Positions 25,579 through 34,727 of a DNA stretch of 44,349 bases are shown piece after piece. The DNA is taken from assembly GCA_002717285.1 (NCBI GenBank), contig PBDF01000006.1, positions 35,787 through 80,135 on the forward strand. The letters are read 5' to 3'. The position numbers and the translations under genes are program-made. The notes under the pieces were generated by a model. That model saw nothing but the letters and a program-made list of their open reading frames with translations, had not been told where the DNA came from and searched no databases. Origin of the DNA: Magnetovibrio sp. GTDB lineage: Bacteria > Pseudomonadota > Alphaproteobacteria > Rhodospirillales_A > JABHCV01. The number at the start of each line of letters is the position of its first letter. Position 1 is the stretch's first letter.

Positions 25579-27012
25579 ATGAGCGACCTTTCTAAAACTG
25601 ACAATCTTTTTTTTAATCGCGCAGGGATGGATCTGGGGCGGGTGGTAACTATCACAGAAGATGCTTTAAGTGGGGCAGATGATGGTGAGCTTTACCTTGA
25701 ATATTGCCAATCGGAAGCAATTGTATTTGATGATGGACAATTAAAAAATGCCAGCTTTAACACATCCCAAGGGTTTGGTTTGAGAGCTGTTTCCGATGAA
25801 GTAACGGGCTACTCCCATGCATCAGAACTAAATGAAAATGTCATTAAGCGTGCCGCCGAGACAGTCAAAAGCGTTTACGCAGGACACGGTGGCGTATTGT
25901 CACCACCCCCAACTGGTACAAATTCTCAACTTTATGTAGATGATAACCCATTGAGCCTTATTGATTTTGAGTCCAAAGTAAAACTACTCAAAGACATTGA
26001 TGTTTATGCCAGAACAAAAGATGAGCGGGTAGCTCAAGTGTCGGCTTCATTAAGTGGAAGTTGGCAAGCAATTCAGGTGCTTAGGCCTGATGGCTACAGG
26101 GCAGGTGATATACGCCCGTTAGTTCGCCTAAATGTGACTGTTATGGTTGCTCAGGGAGATCGCATAGAGTCGGGTAGTTGTGGCGCTGGTGGTCGTGTGG
26201 ATTATGGAGAATATTTAAAGCAAGAAACGTGGAAAGAAACTGTTGATAGAGCCTTGCGGTTAGCGCTGCTCAATCTTGAGTCAGTTCCAGCACCCGCAGG
26301 AGAAATGGAAGTAGTACTGGGCTCGGGTTGGCCGGGGATATTATTGCACGAGGCCATTGGTCATGGACTTGAAGGTGATTTTAATCGAAAGAAAACCTCC
26401 GCCTTTTCTGGCCTGCTTGGTGAACGTGTGGCTGCTCCCGGCGTGACAGTTATTGATGATGGAACAATTTCAGATAAGCGTGGATCACTTACTATTGATG
26501 ATGAAGGCACCCCAACTCAGAAAACTGTACTTATAGAAGATGGAATTTTGAAAGGCTATATGCAGGATCGCATGAATGCGCGTCTGATGGGTGTAGAACC
26601 TACAGGTAATGGCCGTCGTCAAAGCTATGCTTATGCCCCAATTCCGCGCATGACTAATACATACATGCCGGCAGGTCAACATGACCCTGAAGAAATACTT
26701 CAATCAATGCAAAATGGTCTGTATGCCACTAATTTTGGTGGTGGTCAGGTTGATATTACTTCAGGAAAATTTGTTTTCACTTGTACCGAAGCTTATGTAG
26801 TTGAAAATGGAAAAATAGGTGCACCAGTAAAGGGTGCAACCTTAATTGGAAATGGTCCTGATGTTCTGACGCGAGTTTCAATGATTGGCAATGATTTCGC
26901 TCTTGATCCTGGTGTTGGCACTTGCGGCAAGGATGGACAGGGTGTGCCTTGTGGCGTTGGTCAACCAACTATCAAGGTTCAGAAACTTACTGTTGGCGGT
27001 ACGGCAGCTTGA
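25579..27012 (+). CDS. tldD: TldD metalloprotease (catalytic subunit of TldD/TldE)
   Basis: Zinc-bearing subunit of the TldD/TldE protease. The active site is visible as HEAIGHGLEGDF, an HExxxH motif with the metal-binding H and E of this family. The conserved DDGTISDKRGS, GYMQDRMNARLMGV, GNGRRQSY and C-terminal GKDGQGVPCGVGQP segments are intact. At 477 residues it is standard. It begins with AAGGAA 6-7 bases upstream and stands alone. Its partner pmbA lies at 18445-19809 on the other strand, so the two are not co-transcribed. Confidence 0.93.
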   Translation: MSDLSKTDNLFFNRAGMDLGRVVTITEDALSGADDGELYLEYCQSEAIVFDDGQLKNASFNTSQGFGLRAVSDEVTGYSHASELNENVIKRAAETVKSVYAGHGGVLSPPPTGTNSQLYVDDNPLSLIDFESKVKLLKDIDVYARTKDERVAQVSASLSGSWQAIQVLRPDGYRAGDIRPLVRLNVTVMVAQGDRIESGSCGAGGRVDYGEYLKQETWKETVDRALRLALLNLESVPAPAGEMEVVLGSGWPGILLHEAIGHGLEGDFNRKKTSAFSGLLGERVAAPGVTVIDDGTISDKRGSLTIDDEGTPTQKTVLIEDGILKGYMQDRMNARLMGVEPTGNGRRQSYAYAPIPRMTNTYMPAGQHDPEEILQSMQNGLYATNFGGGQVDITSGKFVFTCTEAYVVENGKIGAPVKGATLIGNGPDVLTRVSMIGNDFALDPGVGTCGKDGQGVPCGVGQPTIKVQKLTVGGTAA

Positions 27013-27176
27013 TAAGGTTAAATGAAAAAGGTTCTTTTATCTTCTATTTGTGAATTGTATGTATTAGGTAAGTTCATTGGAATTAAGCTCTAGATAACAG
27101 TGTAAGTGAGTATCAAGGCTCCAAATTGGAAAGTGATAATACTTTTTTTATATTGTGTCTCAGGGGGGGTAAAAGT

Positions 27177-28526
27177 CTAGTAGGCATATTCTTTAAAAAT
27201 TGGATCAATGTTTTTGTTCCAGCGGCGCTCGTAAGCTCGTATGAGTTCCTCAGCAGGGGTTAAGCCAGACTCAGCAATTTGAAATAAAGGATTGAGAAAA
27301 TGGGTTTCGTCAAGACCCACACTGTCTTTTATGCCTCGGCGTGAGAGCCCCTTGTGGGCAATCTCGAGAGCATCTAGGGCAATGTCACGAATTGAAATAT
27401 TCCTAAAAGGTGTCTTCAGGGCACAGCGCGGGACTTCGTTTCGCAAAAATTGGTGATCCTCAGCGGTCCAGTTCTTGATTAGATCCCATGCCGAGTCCCT
27501 AGATTCATCATCATATAATAAGCCAACCCAGAAGGCGGGTAAGGCACAAAGACGATTCCATGGTCCCCCATCAGCCCCACGCATTTCAAGAAACTTTTTT
27601 AAGCGAACCTCCGGAAAAGCAATACTCAGGTGATCTTCCCAGTCTTTGATGTTTGGTTTCTCTCCAGGAAGAGCTGATAGGTTGCCAGCCATGAAATCAC
27701 GAAATGATTGACCTGAAACGTCTATATATTTTTCTCGATATACGAAGTACATAGGGACATCAAGCATGTAATCCACATAACGCTCAAATCCAAAATTTTT
27801 CTCAAAAACAAATGGTAGAATGCCACAACGATCTGGATCAGTATTTGTCCATATATGACTTCGATAACTTAAAAACCCTGATAGTTTACCATCTTTGAAA
27901 GGGGAATTTGACCAAAGTGCTGTGGCAACGGGCTGTAGAGCCAGCGATATCCGAAACATTTTAACCATAGTAGATTCAGAGTCAAAATCTAGATTCACTT
28001 GAACGGTGCAAGTAGATTGCATCATATCGAGTCCTTTAGTGCCAACTTTGGGCATGTATTTGCGCATAATTTCATAGCGGGCTTTGGGCATCCATGGAGC
28101 TTGTTTGCGTTGCCATTTTGGTTGGTAGCCAAGCCCTAAGAATCCAATATCTAGCTTTTGTGCTACTTCCTTGACCTGTTTGAGGTGCTCAGAGATTTCT
28201 GAGCAGGTCTGGTGAATGTTTTTAAGCGGAGCGCCCGATAGCTCAACCTGACCCGCAGGTTCTAATGTGATTGAAGAATTATCAGGTTTGACCAGTCCAA
28301 TAGTTTTTCCATTTTCAATTACTGGATCCCAACCAAATTTTGTCATACCTTCAAGTAGGGCTCTGATACCTCTCTCGCCTTCGTACTCAAGTTGACTAAG
28401 ATCGCTCAAGTGATAAGTGAATTTTTCGTGTTCAGTCCCAATACGCCATTCTGTTTTTGGCTTGCATCCGGACTCCATGTACTCAATGAGTGTATTTTTA
28501 TCTCTGATTAAATCATTTTCTTGCAT
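27177..28526 (-). CDS. gshA: Glutamate-cysteine ligase GshA (plant/alphaproteobacterial type)
   Basis: ATP-dependent first step of glutathione synthesis. The N-terminal RIGTEHEKF motif, the glutamate/metal segment LEPAGQVELSGAP, MQSTCTVQVNLDF and RGADGGPWNRLCALPAFW are hallmarks of the GCS2 type found in plants and alphaproteobacteria, not the enterobacterial fold. The frame is open to 28622, but upstream codons lie inside rsmE. I favour ATG 28526 (449 residues, 14-base overlap with rsmE); ATG 28541 or 28544 are alternatives. No start has a strong ribosome-binding site. Co-transcribed with rsmE. Confidence 0.9.
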   Translation of the reverse strand: MQENDLIRDKNTLIEYMESGCKPKTEWRIGTEHEKFTYHLSDLSQLEYEGERGIRALLEGMTKFGWDPVIENGKTIGLVKPDNSSITLEPAGQVELSGAPLKNIHQTCSEISEHLKQVKEVAQKLDIGFLGLGYQPKWQRKQAPWMPKARYEIMRKYMPKVGTKGLDMMQSTCTVQVNLDFDSESTMVKMFRISLALQPVATALWSNSPFKDGKLSGFLSYRSHIWTNTDPDRCGILPFVFEKNFGFERYVDYMLDVPMYFVYREKYIDVSGQSFRDFMAGNLSALPGEKPNIKDWEDHLSIAFPEVRLKKFLEMRGADGGPWNRLCALPAFWVGLLYDDESRDSAWDLIKNWTAEDHQFLRNEVPRCALKTPFRNISIRDIALDALEIAHKGLSRRGIKDSVGLDETHFLNPLFQIAESGLTPAEELIRAYERRWNKNIDPIFKEYAY

Positions 28527-29307
28527 TAAATGTATATCCATCATTGAAGCGAGGTTTTTTATTCCAGTCACCATATGCTGCTTGGTAGCATGCGAGAGTT
28601 GCAATTGCTGCGGTCTCTGCACGTAAGATTCTTGGTCCTAGACTAACAAGAGTAACAAATGATAATGTTTTTAATGCATCAAGCTCAGATCGTGCAAATC
28701 CACCCTCTGGGCCTATCAAGATTCCTTGCGGAGACAACTGCATATTTTCCAAAACTAGTTTTATGGGTTTACCCCCACCAGTCTCATCGGGAACAAGAAG
28801 GTGCCTCTGGTTTGGCCACTGATTTAAGAGTTCGGCAAAAGTCATTGGTTCAGTAACATCTGCGACGGTTAGCCGATCACACTGCTCTGCAGAATCGATA
28901 GCAATAATTCTTAGACGTTCGGCATTTACGCGTGATGTATTTGTGTTTTCGGTGAATACTGGGATCAGTCTAGACACACCAAGTTCACTAGCTTTTTCAA
29001 TAACAAAATCTGTTTTTGTTTTTTTTAAGGGTGCAAAAGCTAACCACAGGTCAGACTCGATATGCTGTTTTCTTAGCTGTTTCTTGACTCGCAATCGACA
29101 GTTTTTTTTTGTAACTTTCTTGATCACGCTTGCCCACTCGCCATCATAACCATTAAATAAAATAATGTGATCGTCTTTTTTTGCGCGCAATACCCTTAAC
29201 AGATAGTGAGCCTGGTACGCAGTTACGTTAATCTCAGCAGTAGATTTAAGTGTATCACTCACAAATAAACGTGCTTTAGCTTTTATGTCCATCATGGATG
29301 CTATCAT
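28513..29307 (-). CDS. rsmE: 16S rRNA (uracil1498-N3)-methyltransferase RsmE
   Basis: SPOUT-fold methyltransferase modifying U1498 near the ribosomal decoding site. Visible are a PUA-like N-terminal part (HYLLRVLRAKKDD) and the knot motifs: SEQCDRLTV-like SAEQCDR, ILIGPEGGF and VSLGPRILRAETAAIA. About 264 residues from ATG 29307. ATG 29292 (MDIKAKARLF) gives a more typical N-terminus, and none has a clear Shine-Dalgarno sequence. It starts divergently from ubiA and runs into gshA, a neighbour pairing common in alphaproteobacteria. Confidence 0.9.
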   Translation of the reverse strand: MIASMMDIKAKARLFVSDTLKSTAEINVTAYQAHYLLRVLRAKKDDHIILFNGYDGEWASVIKKVTKKNCRLRVKKQLRKQHIESDLWLAFAPLKKTKTDFVIEKASELGVSRLIPVFTENTNTSRVNAERLRIIAIDSAEQCDRLTVADVTEPMTFAELLNQWPNQRHLLVPDETGGGKPIKLVLENMQLSPQGILIGPEGGFARSELDALKTLSFVTLVSLGPRILRAETAAIATLACYQAAYGDWNKKPRFNDGYTFNARK

Positions 29308-29348
29308 AAGCGTTAGTAGTAATCGAGCAAGTGACAGGTTATTTTTTT

Positions 29349-30266
29349 ATGAGCACAATTTATAAAAGTACTGATAGTAGTATGTTTATTACAACTTTGA
29401 TTGAACGGTGGGTCCCAGAGTGGCTGCGACCATACCTATTACTGACGCGGTTAGATAGGCCGATTGGAGTTTGGTTGTTATTACTTCCGTGTTGGTGGAG
29501 TATTGCTCTGGCAACGCCCAAAATGCCTGATCTGGTGATGCTTGTTTTATTTGCGGCCGGCGCATTAGTCATGCGAGGGGCCGGCTGTACTTTCAATGAC
29601 ATGGTAGATAGTGATTTTGATTGTCAAGTAGTTCGAACAGCTAGTAGACCAATAGCCTCTGGCTTGATTTCCATGAAGCAGGCCTTTTTTTTTCTTGTTT
29701 TGCAACTACTTTTAGGCCTAGCCATTCTGTTAACATTTAATCTATTTGCGGTTCTTGTCGGCTTGGCTTCTTTGAGCATAGTCGCAATTTATCCATTCAT
29801 GAAGCGGATTACCTATTGGCCTCAAGCGGTTTTAGGACTCGCATTTAATTGGGGTGCCTTATTAGGGTGGGCTGCGGTGCGCGGTGATATAGAAGCTCCT
29901 GCGTTTGTTCTTTATGTGGCAGGAGTTCTGTGGACGCTAGGTTATGACACTATTTATGCCCATCAAGACAAAGATGATGACAAATTAATAGGTGTAAAAT
30001 CAACAGCTTTACGTTTTCAGAAAGATACAAGTAAATGGATAACTTGCTTTTACACGGGGACTATTTGTCTACTAGCCTATACCGGATATATGACTGATCT
30101 TGGTTGGACTTTCTTTGTGGGGCTCGGTTTTGCCACCGCGCATTTATTATGGCAGGTTATTACTTTGGATATTGATGATGTTGAAAGTTGTTCACAACGT
30201 TTTAAATCTAACAGAAATTTTGGCTTAATCGTTTTTGCATCTATTCTTGTCGGGCGAATCTTCTAA
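29349..30266 (+). CDS. ubiA: 4-hydroxybenzoate polyprenyltransferase UbiA
   Basis: Polytopic inner-membrane enzyme that attaches the polyprenyl tail to 4-hydroxybenzoate in ubiquinone synthesis. The Mg-diphosphate motif NDMVDSDFD (residues 83-91) and the second acidic motif YAHQDKDDD are both present, with about eight or nine membrane helices. I take ATG 29349 (305 residues), with a weak AGG 9-11 bases upstream; GTG 29331 is also open. It diverges from rsmE over a very short interval and is followed 85 bases later by ubiD, the next pathway enzyme type. Confidence 0.93.
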   Translation: MSTIYKSTDSSMFITTLIERWVPEWLRPYLLLTRLDRPIGVWLLLLPCWWSIALATPKMPDLVMLVLFAAGALVMRGAGCTFNDMVDSDFDCQVVRTASRPIASGLISMKQAFFFLVLQLLLGLAILLTFNLFAVLVGLASLSIVAIYPFMKRITYWPQAVLGLAFNWGALLGWAAVRGDIEAPAFVLYVAGVLWTLGYDTIYAHQDKDDDKLIGVKSTALRFQKDTSKWITCFYTGTICLLAYTGYMTDLGWTFFVGLGFATAHLLWQVITLDIDDVESCSQRFKSNRNFGLIVFASILVGRIF

Positions 30267-30351
30267 GTTTTAGCTTGAAGGCTAGCGATAGTCATTCTTT
30301 GATTGTGTATATGCTCTATTCACAGAACGATTAACGAGTTAAATATAATTT

Positions 30352-31875
30352 ATGTCATACAAAAGTTTGAGAGATTTTATTGATAAATTGGAGCGCTCAG
30401 GAGCTCTTGTACGTGTAACAGAACCAGTATCCACCAAATTAGAGATGACAGAAATACAAACACGGCTCTTGGCTGAAGGCGGCCCAGCAGTTTTGTTTGA
30501 AAATGTCATGGATGAGATGGGTAAAAAATCAACCATGCCTGTATTGGTTAACCTCTTTGGTACCCTAGAGAGGGTTGCTTGGGGGATGGGCAGAGAACAA
30601 AATCAATTGCGAGAGGTTGGAGAGACACTTGCTTATCTGCGCCAACCTGAACCACCGGACGGTTGGAGGGAGGCATTGGATATGTTCCCCTTAATTAAAA
30701 CTGTTATGTCAATGAAGCCTAGGACAATATCAAGAGCACCGTGTCAAGAAGTTGTGTTGACTGGTGAAGAAATTGACCTTGCTAAGCTTCCCGTGCAAAC
30801 GTGCTGGCCTGATGAGCCAGCGCCGCTAATTACATGGCCACTTGTGGTTACTGAAGGCCCTAGGTCAACTAAATCAGGTGGTGACAAACGTGATGCCCCT
30901 AATCTAGGCATCTATCGAATGCAGGTAACTGGCAAAAATACCACCATCATACGTTGGCTCAAACATAGGGGTGGTGCTCAGCAATTTGCTCGTTGGAAAG
31001 AAGTAAGCAATAAGCCCATGCCTCTTGCCGCAGTAATAGGTGCCGACCCAGGAACCATTCTGGCCGCTGTGACGCCAGTCCCTGATACCTTGTCGGAATA
31101 TCAGTTTGCCGGACTTTTACGTGGCGAGAAAGCATCTCTCGTTGAGTGCAAGACTATTCCGTTGAAAGTTCTTGCCGAGGCAGAGATAGTACTGGAAGGT
31201 CATGTTTCTTTACAAGAAGAGGCAGATGAGGGGCCTTATGGAGATCATACGGGTTACTATAATGCCGTTGAACCATTCCCAGTTTTTACGGTAAGTGCCA
31301 TTACCATGCGTAAAGACCCGATTTACTTGTCCACTTTTACTGGACGACCACCCGATGAGCCATCTGTACTGGGTGAGGCATTGAACGAGGTCTTTATTCC
31401 CTTAATGACGCAGCAGTTTCCAGAAATCGTTGATTTTTGGTTGCCACCTGAGGGGTGTTCTTACCGCGTCGCTGTAGTTTCTATCAAAAAAGCTTACGCC
31501 GGTCATGCAAAGAGGATGATGATGGCCGTGTGGTCATACTTACGTCAGTTTATGTATACTAAATTCGTGATTGTTGTGGATGACTCTATAAATGTGAGGG
31601 AGTGGAAAGATGTTATATGGGCCCTCTCGACCAATGTAGATCCGGTTCGTGATGTTACATTGATTGAGCACACGCCCATTGACTATTTGGATTTTGCCTC
31701 GCCTGAGTCCGGTTTGGGTTCAAAAATGGGCATTGATGCCACTACAAAAATAGGTGCAGAAACACACCGTGAGTGGGGTCGTAAAATCCGCATGAGTGAT
31801 GATATTATTGATCAAGTGACAAAAAAATGGCGAAGCTATGGGCTACCCGGAGAGGGAAAGTCAATTTGGAGGTAG
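30352..31875 (+). CDS. ubiD: UbiD-family decarboxylase (3-octaprenyl-4-hydroxybenzoate decarboxylase)
   Basis: Prenylated-FMN-dependent decarboxylase acting on the prenylated hydroxybenzoate after UbiA. Family segments are clear: NLGIYRMQV, the FMN-loop region [11 protein letters not shown], the catalytic [11 protein letters not shown] and [14 protein letters not shown]. At 507 residues it is the full UbiD length. Position behind ubiA supports a ubiquinone role. The UbiX partner that makes the cofactor is not in the window. There is no Shine-Dalgarno sequence ahead of the ATG. Confidence 0.93.
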   Translation: MSYKSLRDFIDKLERSGALVRVTEPVSTKLEMTEIQTRLLAEGGPAVLFENVMDEMGKKSTMPVLVNLFGTLERVAWGMGREQNQLREVGETLAYLRQPEPPDGWREALDMFPLIKTVMSMKPRTISRAPCQEVVLTGEEIDLAKLPVQTCWPDEPAPLITWPLVVTEGPRSTKSGGDKRDAPNLGIYRMQVTGKNTTIIRWLKHRGGAQQFARWKEVSNKPMPLAAVIGADPGTILAAVTPVPDTLSEYQFAGLLRGEKASLVECKTIPLKVLAEAEIVLEGHVSLQEEADEGPYGDHTGYYNAVEPFPVFTVSAITMRKDPIYLSTFTGRPPDEPSVLGEALNEVFIPLMTQQFPEIVDFWLPPEGCSYRVAVVSIKKAYAGHAKRMMMAVWSYLRQFMYTKFVIVVDDSINVREWKDVIWALSTNVDPVRDVTLIEHTPIDYLDFASPESGLGSKMGIDATTKIGAETHREWGRKIRMSDDIIDQVTKKWRSYGLPGEGKSIWR

Positions 31876-31952
31876 GCGACATACTTGACGCAATGTTTAG
31901 TTATACGTAATTTTTACTGCTATTGAGTAAGCATGATAACTGGACAATCTCC

Positions 31953-33545
31953 ATGATCAAAAGTAACTGTGAAAACGCGCAAAAATCTAATGCTTGGCCT
32001 TTTTCTGAAGCACGCGCTTTGATCAAACACCTAAATGGTCAGGCACCGGAAAAAGGTTTTGTTTTGTTTGAGACCGGTTATGGTCCATCCGGTTTACCAC
32101 ATATAGGTACTTTTGGTGAGGTGGCGCGAACTTCCATGGTTCGACATGCATTTCATCAACTCTCCGATCTTCCAACAAAGTTATTTGCGTTCTCGGATGA
32201 CATGGATGGTCTTCGTAAAGTTCCTGATAACATACCCAACAAGGGAATGGTTGAGCAGCATTTAGGTAAGCCTTTAACACAAATACCTGACCCATTTGGT
32301 ATATACGAAAGCTTCGGTCATCATAACAATGCACGTTTAAAGACATTTCTTGATGACTTTGGATTTGAATTCGAATTCAAAAGTTCGACGGAGTACTATA
32401 AGAGTAAAAAATTTGATAGCATGCTTTTGAAGGTTTTGGTTGAGTATGATAAAATATTAAACGTTGTGCTACCTACTTTGGGAAAAGAGCGCTCTGGCAC
32501 TTACAGTCCATTTTTGCCGATCTGCAAAAAAACAGGAGTAGTTCTGCAAGTACCTGTGATTGAACGGAATGTTGATTCAGGCACAATTGTTTATAAAGAT
32601 ATTGATGGCTCTTTGGTAGAAACACCCGTTACTGGTGGATACTGCAAGTTACAATGGAAAGCTGATTGGGGCATGCGTTGGGCGGAGCTCGGAGTTGATT
32701 ATGAAATGTCCGGCAAGGACCTTATTGACTCAGTAAAATTGTCGAGCAAAATATGCCGAATACTTGGATCCAAGCCGCCACAAAATTTAACTTATGAACA
32801 TTTTCTTGATGACAAAGGTGCAAAAATTTCAAAGTCCAAGGGAAATGGAATTGCTGTTGAGGAGTGGTTGCGCTACGCACCGCCCGAAAGTCTTAGTCTA
32901 TTTATGTATCAAAAACCCAAGGTGGCAAAACGTCTATATTTTGATGTAATCCCACGTAACGTGGATGAATATTTGACACATATTGAAAAGTTTGATGCTC
33001 AAGACGAAATAAAACGAATGGACAGTCCAGTATGGCATATCCACGCTGGTAATCCACCTAGAGAAACTGCACATCTGAGCTATAATATCCTTCTTAATTT
33101 GGCCAGTGTCTGCCACACGGATGATAAGGGGGTGCTATGGCACTTCATTGGCCGATATCGGCCTGGCGCTTCGCCCGATAATGCACCTATTTTAGATAAA
33201 TTGGTTGAATACGCCATAAATTATTACAGGGATTTCATACAACCCTTCAAAAAATACCGCCGGGCAACTAAGTTAGAAATCGTAGCATTGAAAGATTTGG
33301 TGAGTACCCTGAAAACCTTGCCAGTTGATAGTGAAGGAGTGGATATTCAGGCTAAAGTTTACGAGGTTGGCAAACGCCACTTTGAAGAAAGGTTAAAAGA
33401 CTGGTTTAGAGCGCTATATGAAATTCTGTTAGGTCAGACAGAAGGACCGAGGATGGGATCTTTCATAGCGCTCTACGGTATGGAAGAGACGCTAACCTTA
33501 CTTGAACGCGCCATAGCAGGGGAAGATTTGAGCAAAAAGATGTAA
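31953..33545 (+). CDS. lysS: Class I lysyl-tRNA synthetase (LysK)
   Basis: Charges tRNA-Lys using the class I fold, found in archaea, spirochetes and most alphaproteobacteria in place of the common class II enzyme. The HIGH-type motif is PHIGTFGE (about 49-56), the KMSKS-type motif is KISKSKGNG, and the C-terminal anticodon-binding helices follow. The frame is open from TTG 31923, but ATG 31953 (530 residues, GGA 9 bases upstream) gives a better family N-terminus. It follows ubiD by about 80 bases and may be read with it. Confidence 0.92.
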   Translation: MIKSNCENAQKSNAWPFSEARALIKHLNGQAPEKGFVLFETGYGPSGLPHIGTFGEVARTSMVRHAFHQLSDLPTKLFAFSDDMDGLRKVPDNIPNKGMVEQHLGKPLTQIPDPFGIYESFGHHNNARLKTFLDDFGFEFEFKSSTEYYKSKKFDSMLLKVLVEYDKILNVVLPTLGKERSGTYSPFLPICKKTGVVLQVPVIERNVDSGTIVYKDIDGSLVETPVTGGYCKLQWKADWGMRWAELGVDYEMSGKDLIDSVKLSSKICRILGSKPPQNLTYEHFLDDKGAKISKSKGNGIAVEEWLRYAPPESLSLFMYQKPKVAKRLYFDVIPRNVDEYLTHIEKFDAQDEIKRMDSPVWHIHAGNPPRETAHLSYNILLNLASVCHTDDKGVLWHFIGRYRPGASPDNAPILDKLVEYAINYYRDFIQPFKKYRRATKLEIVALKDLVSTLKTLPVDSEGVDIQAKVYEVGKRHFEERLKDWFRALYEILLGQTEGPRMGSFIALYGMEETLTLLERAIAGEDLSKKM

Positions 33546-33692
33546 GACAAGTCTCACGATAAAATCCTTATTACATAAAAACCAATTCTTTCTCGGCTAT
33601 TTTTAGATTGTTCTTTCAGGAAGTGTTTTTCATTTTAGGTTAAAAAAAGACAGCCATTCAAAACTTCACTCTGTTATTTAGGTAAATAAATA

Positions 33693-34310
33693 TTACCTGC
33701 CCCAAGCTTTTTTTAGTTTCTCTGCTTCAATCCGTTGTGTGGGGGTCAGATGTTTGTCGAGTTTTTCCCTATATTTTTTTGGGTCTACACCTAAGGTGCT
33801 GGCTGCTAGGTCAAGCCACATGTATGCAGTTCCTAAATCTTGTGTGACGCCCTCACCCGTAGCATACATGAAGCCAATATCGCGCTGAGCATTAGGGTAA
33901 CCAGCATCAGCTGCTCGTTCAATCCATAAAGCCGCTTGTTTTGGGTTGTATGAAACACCCAAGCCGTTTCGGTACAAGGAACCAAGTGTATATTGTGCCG
34001 GTGCAAAACCCTGGCTAGCTGCCTGTTGCCACCAGTAAACTGTCTGCTCTGAACTGAGTTCAACACCGCGACCATTTGCATAAAGAAAGCCCAACATATG
34101 TTGGGCGTGGGGGTCACCTTTCTCTGCCTCTGGTAGCCATTCACTCAGGGCTGTTTTGAAATTTCCTTTTTGGTAGGCATCTAATCCTTTATTAAAATCA
34201 GCTAAAGAGGCAATACTGGATAAACATATGATAATCACGAATAAAAAAGAAAAAAAATAATTGCGTAAATAAATTGTGTCTGCAGGTGAAATTTTGAGGA
34301 TAATATGCAT
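33693..34310 (-). CDS. Secreted Sel1-repeat (TPR-like) protein
   Basis: A 205-residue periplasmic or exported protein. An N-terminal hydrophobic segment (about 16-37, ending ASLA) looks like a signal peptide. Three to four Sel1-like repeats follow, with the typical A-x2-LG-x2-Y-x2-G-x-GV pattern: MLGFLYANGRGV, TLGSLYRNGLGV and DIGFMYATGEGV. Such solenoids mediate protein-protein contacts. The partner is unknown. It stands alone, convergent with lysS and divergent from gcrA. A later ATG could be the start, but the signal sequence argues for a long N-terminus. Confidence 0.8.
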   Translation of the reverse strand: MHIILKISPADTIYLRNYFFSFLFVIIICLSSIASLADFNKGLDAYQKGNFKTALSEWLPEAEKGDPHAQHMLGFLYANGRGVELSSEQTVYWWQQAASQGFAPAQYTLGSLYRNGLGVSYNPKQAALWIERAADAGYPNAQRDIGFMYATGEGVTQDLGTAYMWLDLAASTLGVDPKKYREKLDKHLTPTQRIEAEKLKKAWGR

Positions 34311-34348
34311 ATCTGAGAAATAAAATTAAACCTGATAATTTTTTACTT

Positions 34349-34378
34349 TTGAAAAAAATGATGGTTTCCTTAGATAAT
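34349..34378 (+). promoter_or_regulatory. Candidate promoter of an unannotated plus-strand transcript
   Basis: TTGAAA (34349-34354) and GATAAT (34373-34378) each match consensus at 5 of 6 positions and are 18 bases apart. The predicted start is near 34385, inside a gene-free region, 112 bases before a good terminator on the same strand. Confidence 0.45.
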
Positions 34379-34384
34379 AATCTT

Positions 34385-34496
34385 TTATCAAAGTTTGTTC
34401 AAATTTGTTTTGTTAGAAATGGGTCTTTTGTTGTTAGACGAAACTTCAATATGTTTGATTAGGTGAAGTTTATGTATTTAGCATAAACGTTTTTTT
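34385..34496 (+). ncRNA. Predicted small RNA or gcrA attenuator leader
   Basis: The unit is bounded by a promoter-like pair (34349-34378) and a strong intrinsic terminator (34468-34496), giving an RNA of about 112 bases. It can form an outer stem ACTTC (34443-34447) with GAAGT (34465-34469), then the terminator hairpin. It also contains a 15-codon frame from ATG 34419 to TGA 34466 with four successive Leu codons near its start, but no convincing ribosome-binding site. It could be a stand-alone RNA or a leader that limits read-through into gcrA. No known RNA family was recognised. Confidence 0.4.
34468..34496 (+). terminator. Intrinsic terminator in the gcrA upstream region
   Basis: GTTTATG (34468-34474) pairs perfectly with CATAAAC (34482-34488) around a 7-base loop, followed by G and seven T (34490-34496). 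This is the best-formed intrinsic terminator in the window. No plus-strand gene precedes it for over 900 bases, except lysS beyond a minus-strand gene. Confidence 0.65.
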
Positions 34497-34596
34497 GAAA
34501 TACTACTTTATATAAAGCCCATCAAACTGGCCTTTTTGAAGAGCAAGGTTATTATTTGTAAAGTTTGCGGGTAATTATTAAAATATTGTATAAGTC

Positions 34597-34605
34597 TGTG
34601 GAAAA
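34597..34605 (-). promoter_or_regulatory. DnaA box 1 (TTTTCCACA)
   Basis: The minus strand reads TTTTCCACA, which fits the DnaA consensus TTWTNCACA. It is 40 bases from a second box in the same orientation, close to four helical turns, upstream of gcrA. Confidence 0.55.
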
Positions 34606-34636
34606 AGGGGATATGAATACTTTATAAAGTGTTTTA

Positions 34637-34645
34637 TGTGGATAA
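34637..34645 (-). promoter_or_regulatory. DnaA box 2 (TTATCCACA)
   Basis: A perfect match to the strongest DnaA box, TTATCCACA on the minus strand. It lies about 200 bases before gcrA and 5 bases from the 12-base palindrome ACAATATATTGT (34651-34662). In Caulobacter DnaA activates gcrA directly, so regulation of this gene is the likely role. Confidence 0.65.
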
Positions 34646-34713
34646 AACCTACAATATATTGTGTTTTCAACAACATATAGCATAAGGGTTTGCAGACAGA
34701 AGAATTTGTTGTA

Positions 34714-34727
34714 TTAACCTTAGTTAA
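34714..34727. promoter_or_regulatory. CtrA-like dyad upstream of gcrA
   Basis: TTAAC and GTTAA face each other across 4 bases (TTAA-N6-TTAA). The CtrA consensus is TTAA-N7-TTAA(C), so the spacing is one base short, although the left half TTAACC fits a half-site. CtrA represses gcrA in Caulobacter. Confidence 0.3.
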
